NCBI GenBank assembly: GCA_000231825.2
Contig: JH720326.1
Span: 188,586-252,585, forward strand
Source: Tetrahymena elliotti 4EA
Taxonomy: Eukaryota > Ciliophora > Oligohymenophorea > Hymenostomatida > Tetrahymenidae
Length of the DNA: 64,000 nucleotides
Direction of reading: 5' to 3'
The notes under the pieces are model-generated. The model did not search any database. It saw only the letters and a list, made by a program, of their open reading frames with translations, and was not told the origin of the DNA. Below are positions 24,330 to 36,019 of the stretch, one piece after another. Numbering within the stretch: the stretch's first letter is position 1; every line of letters begins with the position of its first letter. Both the position numbers and the translations under genes were made by a program.

Positions 24330-27300
24330 ATGAGCCATAGTAATGTTTCGTTTTAATTGTCTGAAGATTATGAAAATTTTCAGAGCAAATCTATTTAAGG
24401 AAAGCTATTTGACCATAGCTCATTTCGAAATCTTTAAGGAGATAATGAACAAATTGATAAGCCTAGCTTAATGAATATTTTTATTTCTAATGAAAAAAAA
24501 TAGCTAGACACATCACATAACTCTGACTAGGTTAGCTAGAGGAGGCATAATGAGGAAATATTTTTAGATTAAAGCTCTTCCAAAAGAAAATCAAGCGAAG
24601 TATAATTTTCTTGCAGATAAATTTAATAAGCAGAGCTTTCAAAATCATCATCAAAGTAGAACTTAGAAGAATTTAATGTAGAATAAAATTAAAATGAATA
24701 AGAAACTTAATCGAAGAAAAAATATATAGATGAACCTTCTATGGGTTAAAAAAATAGCAGTCTCTTTGAGAATAAAAATGGTAAATTAGAAAAAAAACAC
24801 TTACAGTAAGTTTCTAATAATAATAAAGAAATTTTTTTAAAGACAAATACTCAAATCAGAAGCAGATAAAAAACTGTATAAAATTTGAATAACTTTTAGA
24901 GAGGAGTTGAAATCATAAAGAGTATGATCGCTAAATCTATGAATAGGGTTTATAGGATAAATTAGATAGCTTAAACTTTTATTATGAAATCAAAATTTAG
25001 AATTTATGCTAGAGATATTTCTACTGTCTCATAGAGTCAATTAGAATTATTAAATGATACAGTGTATTTCCATTAAAAGTTGGCTAATAAAAAATTTACA
25101 AGTCTTATTTTTTCAAAAATCTCTAATTTTTTAGAAAGATTAAACTAAATAATTCCAGTCTTTATACCAACAAGCTCATTAAGAATATATTGGGATATTT
25201 TCTAAATAATATTTATCTATATTTTTACTTACATTTTTTCTATTCTAGTCGTATTTTGCTCTAATCAGGCTGACTCGCAAATTGTTAAGCAGTACTTCAC
25301 TACAGCTTTGATAGTTTTTGTATTGGATTTTTTAGTTAATTTGAATACTGCCTATTTTAATGAAGAAATATTAGTCATTAATAGAAAATAGATAATTTTG
25401 AAATACTTAAAATCAAATATTTTAATAACAGATATATTAAGCTAACTAGTTATGGGTACAAAAATATTCTTTTCAAATCAAGGTATAATTTACAATCCCT
25501 CTAATGACATAATAACATATATAGCAAATTTTTTAATAATGCTGAAACTAAATGGTATTTCCGAAAAGAGAAATCGTTTTTTTCAAGTCTTTACTTTAAA
25601 AGAATATTAAAAGCATATTTTCAGATTATTAAGTTAATTGCTATTAGTTATTTCAGTTGCACATATTGGTAAAATTTTAATAAAATATCAAAAAATAAAA
25701 GTAAAATAATTCTTATAAATTAAAGTTAGCTTAGCTTGGTACTATTTAGGAACATATGAAATGTAAAGCTAAAATCATATTTCATGGGTGGTAAAATTCA
25801 ACATAGACAATTTGCATTACATGCAAAAATACATTTATAGCATGTATTGGTCAATCACTACTATGACAACTGGTATACAACACATACATATTCTTTTTTC
25901 CCAAAAAATTTTTTTAATCATCTTGAAGATTTTTAAGTTTAAAGTTTTTATTATCTTAATTAAGTTGGATATGGAGATATATCAGCATCAAATTATGTAG
26001 AGGCTCTTTTCATATCAATATCGATGATTCTTTTTAGTTGTTTATTTGCTTATTCTATTAATAATATTGGATTTATATTGTAAGAGATAGAAAAATCATC
26101 TAAATAACTAAATGATAATATAACAACAGTATAAAGGTAACAAACATTAATTTAATACATACATTTTAAAATACTTAAAAAATAGATATCTTAACAGAAA
26201 AAATGTGAATTTATCATTGAAAATTAGAGTAAGAAATTATTTAACTTTTTTAGTTGAAGAACAAAAAGATAGAAACTAGCAAGCAGAAAATGAAATTTTA
26301 AAACTTCTTTCAAACAACTTAAGGGATGAAATTACTATCGAAGTTAACTTCAGAATTATTAATAATTGTTCTTTTTTCTCTGCTAATTTTTCGAATTAAA
26401 CTCTAAGAAAACTACCTTTTATCATGAAAGAAGTACTGATATCACCAAATGAAATAATATTTGAATAAGAAGATGTTGAAGATTAATCTATTTATTTTAT
26501 AGAAAATGGTATTGTTGAGATATATTAAGTTACCCCACCTGATTTAAGTGGATCTAAAAATTATAACATGGGATAAGTAAGTACTATCAAGCAGCTGAAA
26601 AAAAATGATTTGTTTGGAGAAATTTCTTTTTTTTCAGGCCTTGCAAGAAAAGCCTGTGCTCGCTCAATAAATTTGTCTACTCTTTATAAAATTAATAGAG
26701 ATGAATTTATCGGCCTAATAAAGGAAAACTAAGAAGACTTTGAACGCTTTAAAATGATTGAGGATTAAATTAAAATATAGTAGGATCTTTTTTAAATACA
26801 TGTTGAGTGCTATACTTGTCATAAAGTTGGACATATATCTAGTGAGTGTCCTAAAATTCACAAAGTTATTGATAGACAATTTAAGATACTTAAATATAAT
26901 TTTAGTGTTTTTTAAAATAGAGGCAAACATTTAAGAAAGATATCAAAGAAACCATTAAATCCAAAGTAAAAATTTGCAAATATTTACTTAATCAAAAAAT
27001 CTTTATTTTATTTAATACTCAACTTATTTAACTTGTACATTTGTGGTTACTCAGTTAAAACTGATATCAATTAAACACAAATTTTTCCTTTATTACAAAA
27101 TTATATTTATTAGTTTTTGAAAAGTGAAAAATAAAATAGGCTAAATTACACATAGAAATAACAAATAACATATAAAAGCTTCAAAAACATCAAACAATGC
27201 TTATTGTTAATATATCAGCTCAGCTTAAGAAAATATCTTTTTGATATATCAGATATTTAACAATAAGTATTCTTTTAATACTTTGCAAGACTTAAGATAA

Positions 27301-29171
27301 TAATCTGAATAAAATTGCAAATATTTTTTCATAAAGTCTCCTCCTTTTTAATATCAAATATTAGTTTTATTTTTTAAATTAGATTGATAATAAAACAATT
27401 TATAAGAGGGGACAATTTATGAGAGGGGCTAATTGATTTAGAATATTTGTGTTTAATTATATTTTTAATAAATAGACTAATTATTAAGTAAAACAAGATT
27501 GCCAGTAAATAACTCTAGGAAAATTTAAGATATTTTAATACATACACTTAAATTTTGTTTGAGACAGATGCAGAGATTTTATCATAATGTTCTATAAAAA
27601 TTTAAAAATCATCTGACTAAGAATATTAAACAGACTCAGGTCAATCTTCTTTTAACAGAGATTCTTAAACATCAATAACAGAAAATTATGAAGATAATTC
27701 ATTTAAAAATATTCCAAGTAGTGATGGATAAAAAAGAGGTTAAAAAAAGAGCAAAACATTAAAATAAATAAAAAAAACTTAGACTATATTAAAAAAAGAT
27801 GAAAGCATGAAAGAAATAAAGTCAAGTTTCAAAGATTTAACAGCATACTTTAGAGATGATTAAAATGTTGAATCAAATATTTTTTAAGACAGGAACATTC
27901 TCTTAAATAATTAAGTATCAAAAAATAAGATAAAATCATAAAAATTTAACTCATAAAAGTGTATTCAAAATATGGAATAGTGCCAAATTGACATTTTCAA
28001 AGATGAAAATAAAAATTTGAAAGATAAACTACCTGATTCTGTGTCAAATTCAAAATCATTACATTCAAATGAAAAAAATGTATCTATTGAACTAGATGAG
28101 ACAAATTAATCACAGAAAGTAATTTAATAATCACAATCTATTCCTAACTAAGAAGGAAGCAATAAAAAATACACTAGAAAAACTTAAAAAGATTTAACAT
28201 CTTTTTTAAACAAAAAACAAATAACCACCATTAGTAACAATGATATACAAAGTGAAGATCATCGTTCTTCGAGTAGTAATCTTAAATAGTTTTTTTCATC
28301 CAAAAAGAATAGCAATTTGTTATGCAATGATTAATCAATGATGCCTCCAGTAGACCTTTAACAGAGTAATTTATCGCTAAAGCATTTTTTTGATGGTAAT
28401 GATCTAAATTCCAATTTTGAAGAAACTATTAATAAATTCGAAAATTATTTTAGAAATATAAATACTTAGTTAGATTAAGGATAATCATTAGAGAATAAAA
28501 TGATAAATGATTTATAATTTGAATACTTTTTTTAATTTCTTCAAAATTTAAAAAAAAATAATTGCTCTCTACCACAGTAAAAAGCATTCCCTTCATTTAA
28601 AAAAACTGAAAGCTATTTAAATTTTGATTAAAATAATTTACAATTTTTAAAATAGTCTGTTTAATCTGATTAGAATTAAACTTTGTCTGATAACTTTAAA
28701 AAAGTTAAGAAACAATAAACAAATTAAACAAATGTTAGTATATTAAGTTCAAACTAATAATGTCTATAATAATTGTAATAAAATTAAGACTCCCCTTAGA
28801 CTCATAATCTTGTAAGTGAATAATTCATTTTTGAAAAATTTGACCAGATGAAGAGTTTTAACAAATTTTATCCTCATAATAATTTTGAAAAGATAATTAG
28901 TTGTTTAAAACTTAAAAAAAATGTTTAATTTAAAAATCAATAAAATGTTAAAATGCCAAATAAAAAAAGAAGATAAAATATAATATTACTCAAATCTAAA
29001 ATATCAAGAGGATAGTCTTTTCTAAACAACCTGCTTCAAAATAACTTTCCTTCTGAAATTAACTTAGACAGTTACAGACCAACTTATTTATCTTATGGAA
29101 CTTCTTAAAGAAGCTAAAATATTTACCCTAAATAGCAACCTCAAATAAGTCCTGATTTTATCATATTATGA
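24330..29171 (+). CDS. Channel array gene 1: K+-channel-like protein with CNBD and CCHC knuckle, 1377 aa
   Basis: Exons 24330-25668, 25726-25872, 25965-26136, 26186-26965, 27476-29171 (4134 nt, TGA end). Rough residue order: Gln/Ser-rich N-terminus (1-280); S1 about 290-312; S2/S3 about 323-383; S4 region with KLNGISEKRNRF; S5 ending AHIG at 447; pore TTMTTVGYGD about 490-500; S6 about 509-534; C-linker; cyclic-nucleotide-binding domain about 630-735 with FGEISFF and ARKACARS; zinc knuckle at 26808-26849 (CxxCxxxxHxxxxC). A Gln/Lys/Ser-rich tail follows, with FYPHNNF and NLDSYRPTYLSYG near the end. The TVGYG filter predicts K+ selectivity. The S4 region lacks the repeated Arg/Lys ladder, so strong voltage sensing is doubtful. 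Intron 4 (510 nt) holds a 17-bp tandem repeat and a small hairpin. Confidence 0.9.
27395..27428 (+). repeat. 17-bp tandem repeat, two copies, in intron 4 of channel gene 1
   Basis: ACAATTTATAAGAGGGG is followed directly by ACAATTTATGAGAGGGG, one mismatch. The GAGAGGGG part stands out in an AT-rich intron. An 11-bp inverted repeat (CTTATTGTTAA at 27200-27210 and its complement at 27257-27267) lies upstream in the same intron. Confidence 0.7.
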
Positions 29172-30211
29172 ATATTTTAAAATAAATTATAAAAGTAATA
29201 AAATATAACTTAGTTAAATTTTTAATTAAACAAAAAATTAAACTGTAATTTCTTTTAAAAGTATTTTCTTAATGTCAATTTCTTTAAATTTATTTTTTAT
29301 ACATAAAATATCTTTTTCCTCAAAAATGATTTAATATTTTCTTAAAATCAAATTCCAACGGTAGAGGTTTTTTCCATAAAAGCATGATAATAACTCTAAA
29401 CTAAAATTAAAAATCTTAACATCAAATTCTAAAAAATATGCTTTTTCCATTTATCTTCCTAATACATTGAACCTTTATTTAAATAATTATTAATTTATTT
29501 ATTGTAAACTTAATTAATCGATCAATTAAATTTCATCAAAATTAAAACTAACCAAAAATAGCAAGAGGGAGGGTATTCTATATATGAAATCACAAATAAC
29601 TAAAATCTATCAGAGCCTAATTAAATATTTGAAAATCTACAAATCAAATCTCTCTATCAAATAACAAATAAAGATATACTTTTAAATCAAATTTAAAATA
29701 ATATTTTTTAATAGTATCAGTAAAATAAAAAATAAACCAAGATAAAAAGTAGAAGAAAAAAAAGATGCCAATAAATATTACAAATTAAAAGAATGTGTTC
29801 ATTTTTTTATTATTAATTTCTCAAATGAAAAGTTTAATTTCAAAAATATCTTTTATGGATTGGTTATTCATCAAATTAAATTATTAATTTTTCAAAGTGA
29901 AAATAAAATAAAATTTATTTGATAATAGTTATATAAATTTTTAATACATAGAATAATTGATTAGTTTTAGTGATAATGTATCACAGAGGCAAAAATTTGA
30001 AATCAGTATTAGAAAATGTTTAATTTTAACAAAAATAATTAATCTTCAATATGTTTTTGGTGAAGTTGAAAGAATGAACTTTTTAATTAGAAATTACAAA
30101 ATAAAAGAGCTATTTTACTTACATTAATAATTAAATAAATAAAAGTGTTATTGTAAGTTTTAATAGGATTTATATTTTTTACTCGAGAAATTTATTCTGT
30201 ATCATCAATAA
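29172..30211. other. Intergenic between channel genes 1 and 2
   Basis: About 1.04 kb of AT-rich sequence. No ORF, no channel remnant and no RNA gene was recognised. Confidence 0.5.
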
Positions 30212-33200
30212 ATGCACAGTTTGAATGCTCTTCCTTATGAGAAAGAGCAGTTTAACAACAAATCTATTTAAAGAAAAATATTTGATGAGAGTATGAGTTA
30301 TCATTTAAGAGGAGATGATGATAGTTTTAATGTATCCTTTGTTGAAAATTAAACAAGTTATGTAAAATCAAATGAAATCTCTATGAATAGAATAAGTTAG
30401 AAAGAAGATTAAGACTCAACATTTAGGGATTAGAAAAGTCATCTTGATACATCAGAATTAAACTCAATTAAGAGTTAGAAGAGTCAAAATTTTGATTTCA
30501 ATATAGAACATGCTTAGTAAGTAGAAGTAGTAGAAAATTTCTAAAAGTAGAATATGGAAGAAACAATTAATAGTCAGAGAAAGAAGAAGAAAGAAAGGTA
30601 GGTTTACTTTAATAATGAAGATAGCAATATTATTTTAGAATCTTAAAAATTTGCTCAATTAATAAAATTGAACCAAATGAGCCTAAAAAAGGAAGAGAAT
30701 AATGAACTTTGCTATAGCTCTGTTTAAGAAAATAATTAAAATAAATAAATGAAATAAACCTAAAGGATAAATATGAAACCTTATTAAGAAAAACAAAATT
30801 TAAGTAAGATTAATTATTAGAGAGCTGCTAGTATAATAAATAAAGTTATTGGTAAATCAGCTAATAGAGTAGAAAGGATTAATTTGCATGTTAAGAACTT
30901 TGTAACTATTTTAAAATAATTGAAGCAAAATAGGAAGCTTCCTCATATAGAAGATGAATAATGTTAATTTCTAAAGGATTTGTCTTATTTACAATAAGTT
31001 AATGTAGAAAATAAGAGAAAAATGTATGTCAAATTTTTGAAGAATCTTTTATCATATTGTAGGATTCCAATAGCTTTATTTATGCCAACTGATACTTTTA
31101 GGATATATTGGGATTTTTTTTAAGTTTTTCTTACTTATTCTTTTTTGTATATCTACTCAATAATACTGTTTTTCTGCTAAAATGAATAAGAAGACACTCA
31201 CTAAATATAATTTGTCTTTAAGCTTACTTTTGTTTTGTTTTTATTAGACATTCTAGTAAATTTTAATACTTGCTATTTTAATAAAGATACCATTGTTATC
31301 TCAAGAAAAAAGATAGCCTGGAAATACATGTATTCTAGTGTGTTTATAACTGATTTTCTTTTTCTTTTCATATTAGGGTGCAAATTTACTTTTTAAAAAA
31401 ATTTAATTTACAACTAAAATAATAATATGTTTGTATTTATTATTAATCTGATACTATTCTCTAAGATAAATGGCTGCTAGGATAAGAGGAATAGATTGTA
31501 TTTTGTATTTAATTTAACAGAAAATGAAAAGCATTTAATACGATTAGGTAATCAAATAGTTAATGTTGTTTCTGTTGCCCACTTAGGTAAAATCTATTTT
31601 GACAAAATGACTAAATTCATTTTTATTTAAATATTTCAGTAAGCTTGTGTTGGTATTTCATAGGTAGTTATGAAGTATATAATGGGTATTAAATTTCTTG
31701 GTTGCATAAATATAATATACTAGAGTTAAATTATTTAGAAAGATATGTTTATTCTATGTATTGGGCAATAACAACTATGACGACAGGTAATAAATAATAT
31801 TTTAAAAGAGGTGCTATAATATTTTACAAAACACATTATAAATAAAAGTTGGATATGGTGATATTGCTGCCACAAATTATAGAGAAGCTACTTTTATTAT
31901 TTTTGCTATGATTTTATTTAGCTGTATGTTTGCTTATTCAATTAACAGCATTGGCTTTATACTTTAGGAGATAGAGAAATCTTCTAAGTAACTAAATGAT
32001 AGCATTACAACAGTATAAAGGTAAAATTAACAATTCAACTCTAAAATAAAGAAAAACCTTATATAAAATCTCAGATATTTAAATAGGAAAAATGTAAATA
32101 TTCCTTTATAAAGCAGAGTTAGACATTATCTGTAATTTCTGTCAAAAGAATAAAGAGATAGAAATTTGTTAGCAGAAAATGAGATTCTATCAACACTAAC
32201 AAAAAAGCTAAGGGATGAAATAACTATTGAAATCAACTAAAGAATTCTTAAAAACTATTAAATATTTTAATTTAATTTTTCAGAGCAGACTTTATTAAAA
32301 ATAGCTTTTATTATGTAAGAGCTTTAAATTTCTCCCAATGAAATTATATTTGAGCAAGGAGATAGTGAAGACTAATCAATTTATCTTATCGAAAGTGGGA
32401 TTATTGAAATATATTAGCTAGTGCCCCCAAGTTCTAATTTGAATGTGAGTAAATTATATAAAAATAACAGTACGCATGTCTTGAAGAAGTTGAAAAAAAA
32501 GGAATTATTTGGTGAAATTTCTTTTTTTACTGGGCTAGCTCGCAAAGCTTATGCTCGAAGTTTAAATTTATCTACATTATACAAAATTGATAGAAATCAA
32601 TTCATAAATATTCTAAAAGAAAACTCAGAAGATTTTGAGAGATTTAAAATGATAGAAGAATAAATAAAAATTTAAAAAAATTTGAATTGCATATCAATAG
32701 AGTGCTACATCTGCAAATAACATGGACATATAGCAAGTGATTGTCCTCTCATTCATCAACATTTTGACTCTTAATTTTAAAAATTAAAATTCACTTTTAG
32801 CATTTTCTAAAATAGGTCAAGTGCAAAAAGAAGAAAGAAAAAGTAAAATCCGAAGTAAGTTATTTTTAATAGATTTATAACTAAGAAATTTAAAAATAAA
32901 TTTAGGTAGGTTATCATGCAAAATGCTGAAATTTGTAAAAATCTGAAAAAATAATTAAGACATTTTAATACATAAGTAGAAGGCTATTTTAATTCAGATA
33001 TAGATTTTTTATCTTAGTTTTCTTACTCAAAAGCAAATGATTAAGTAGAAGAATATCAAACGTCGACTGGCTAATCATCAGAATGTTTAGAGTTATCACA
33101 AAAATCTTAAAACTTTGAAAAAAAAGATATCAAATTTAAATCAGAAACTTTAAAATCTTAAATTTCGAAAATAAGTGAAAAACAGTAAATAAATTCCAAT

Positions 33201-34430
33201 TCTTAAAATAGTAGTGTTTCAGAAATCCTCATACAAAATGAAAATGAAAATTTTACAAACTAGGTAACTCTTAAAAATATTTAATCTTAAAAATTAATTT
33301 AAAATGCTGAGATTGATGTTGTATAGTAGAGAAGTATCCCTATTCGATAATAAATAAGTGTTGAAGCAGAAAATTCATAGGATGAAGCAAACCTTGAGAA
33401 TAGTAAGAGCTAGAATTAAATGTAAAGAACTAATTCAAATATTAGATTATATTCAAACCTGAATTCATTCGAATTGAATTAAAAGAGTAAAAAAATTGAA
33501 AAAAAAAACACAAATCAAATAAATAATTAATCTAAAAAAATGTTAAGCCAAGAGGATATTTATTTAAGCAATCTAAGTGATGAAGAGACAATAAATCCAA
33601 TTCAGAAATCATCAAGCTAAAGAAAAATATCGAAAAGTGTATCAAACAAAAACAAATAATAATGTGAATAACAAGCTAGAAGTGCTTTTGAAATATTAAA
33701 TTTACTAAATACAAATCTTTTCAAAAATCTAATATATTAGAGTAGTTAAAATGCAATTTAATCAACAAGTACAATACATTAAATAGAAGATACAATCAAT
33801 GATTTTACTAAAATGTAAAATTAAGAATAAAATCCGTTTTTACCTTCTCTAAATCAATAAAATCATTCTTTAAAAAATGTTTATTTTCATTCAAATTAAA
33901 ATGAACAATCTTCTAATAACTTCAGCAGCAAAAGTTTATAATTATTAGGTATGCCATCCGAATTAATAACACCATTTTAGAATAAAAATAGCCAAAAAGA
34001 TATTTTATAATTCGTTGAAGAAATTTTAAAGAAAAATGGTAAAAATTTAAAATAATTTAAACATGTTTTAGATGAATGTGATCATGTTTCAATGAATAAT
34101 TTTGATAAAATTAAAATCTATTAAAGATTCTTTCCTCACAATAACTTTAGTCATATTTTCAGTAAAAAGCAAATAGATTATAAAAAAGTTAAAGAAGTGA
34201 AAAATCATGTTCCCAAAGTAACCAAAGGAAGGAGAAATAATATTTTAATGGCTTCTATATTACCTAGAAAATCTATGTTTTTTAATGATTTAATTAAAAT
34301 TAATAATAATTAACCTGAAATTAATCTTGACAGTTACAAACCAACTTTCTTGTCCTATGGTGTTTGTAACAAAAATGTTTCTCTCTATCCCAAGGTATTT
34401 TAGAAACATAGAAATTAAAATAACTAATGA
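30212..34430 (+). CDS. Channel array gene 2: K+-channel-like protein with CNBD and CCHC knuckle, 1332 aa
   Basis: Exons 30212-31586, 31640-31786, 31849-32020, 32075-32854, 32906-34430 (3999 nt, TGA end); splice positions and phases match gene 1. The N-terminus keeps the KSIQRKIFD motif, then a basic NRVERIN segment and the pre-S1 block FMPTDTFRIYWD. The pore is TTMTTVGYGDIAATN. The binding cassette reads FGEISFFTG..ARKAYARS, so the usual Thr/Ser position is Tyr here and nucleotide binding may differ or be lost. The knuckle at 32703-32744 (CYICKQHGHIASDC) keeps all four ligands. The tail holds FFPHNNFSHIF and NLDSYKPTFLSYG. Compared with gene 1, exon 4 has the same length (780 nt) and the tail is shorter. 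The S4 region is KINGCQDKRNR, again without a charge ladder. Confidence 0.9.
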
Positions 34431-36019
34431 GAAAAATTAGCAAAACAATAAAGAATATGATTGTAAAAGTTATCTTTTATTTAAGATATGTTATTTTAAT
34501 AAAAATTTCAATACATTACTTATTTGTTAGTTAATAATCAAACAGTTGGAATCATCATTTAAATTTTATTTTTATAATTTTAACAAAAATTAATTTTTTT
34601 AATTAAGAGATAATGAGTAAAAGCATGTTAAATTACTCTACTAATAAAGTACACAAACGTTAAAAAATTTAACATGAATTATTTAAACATAATTTCTTTT
34701 CATAAAAGAAACTAATCAATTTTCTTGAGGAAATTATTTTTTAATTTTAATAAATAATTAATTTGCACAATAAAAATATTTATGAGTAATTAAATCAACA
34801 AAATTAATTTAATAAAAGCACGCACACAACTAAATAAAACAGAACTTGATTTAAAGAAAAATAAAATATTTTTAGGAAATTATGCTTTATTTAGATGAAA
34901 TTTTATTATATTTTATGTTTCTCATTATTTTTTTTAATTGCGAAATATTTCAATAATGCAAAGTTTTATTAAAAAATCAACTACTCAAAATAAATTGAAC
35001 AATAGAAACATTAAGATTTTTAAGTAGAATAAACTTCTTTTCTAAAATCAAAATATTTTTAAGGAAAGTAATTTACTTGTTTGATTAGTAAAATGTATTC
35101 AATCAGAAAATGAAAAAAGTAGAGTAATAGGCAAAAATTATTTTCCTTGTAAAATATGAATTAAATTACTATTCAAATCGTTAGTATAAATTCATTAAAT
35201 TATATTTACAGTAAAATATAAAACTTTTAACTGTATTCTAAATAAAACCTTTAATTATTTTAGTATTTCTTAAACTCTAAATTATATCAATTTATTTACA
35301 ACACAATAGATATTTATTAATACTATGTTCCCATCATGATTATGCTTATTTCATTATTTCAATAAAACTTCTTTAAAAAAATATATCTTTTACATTTTTG
35401 AAGATGAAATATTTTTAAAAATGATTGTAAGAAATTTTACTAGCTTTTTAAAAGAAAATCTTTCTATTTTGATAATCTAATTATTTAAAATATTTTAAAA
35501 TAATTTTAAATGTCTGTATTGTACTAATAAACAAAAAAAAAATGTTAATTTTATTATTTTAAATTACCTAAATTCTAAAATTATTTAGACTAATAATTTA
35601 GCTTCTTAGAAAATTTTTTTTTTCTTCTAAAATATTTATCTCTTCAATAGTTTAGAAGGTAAATAATTAAATAAATAAACTGAAATGGTGAGTAGATAGA
35701 TAAATTGTCCTTGAAAAAATTAATAAAATAGTTAAATGGAATTGCCTTTAGATATATACAAATAAATATCATCAAATTAAAAATAGCTTTTTAATTTTTT
35801 ATTACTCTTATCTTATAAATAATCATTTAAATAATTTCTAATAATGCAATATACTTAATGAAGAAACTTTTGTTTATATTGGTAAATTAATTAAACTGCA
35901 TAAAACATATAAACAAGCAGAAATATAAGAAAACTTATACAATTATTTGTTTTAATATTAACATTACAATTTTTAGGTTGAAAGCTGAAAAAGGAAATAG
36001 TGTAAAGAAACTTCAATAC
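34431..36019. other. Intergenic between channel genes 2 and 3
   Basis: About 1.59 kb, the longest gap in the array; very AT-rich. No gene or channel remnant was recognised. A TTTTAG at about 35975 could be an acceptor for a 5' UTR intron of gene 3, but nothing confirms it. Confidence 0.45.

Noticed and set aside
26966..27308. Read-through of channel gene 1 exon 4 into its intron (open for about 340 nt)
   Set aside because: All four paralogues have a phase-2 GT donor at this place and a conserved exon 5 start; the intronic reading has no counterpart in the others.
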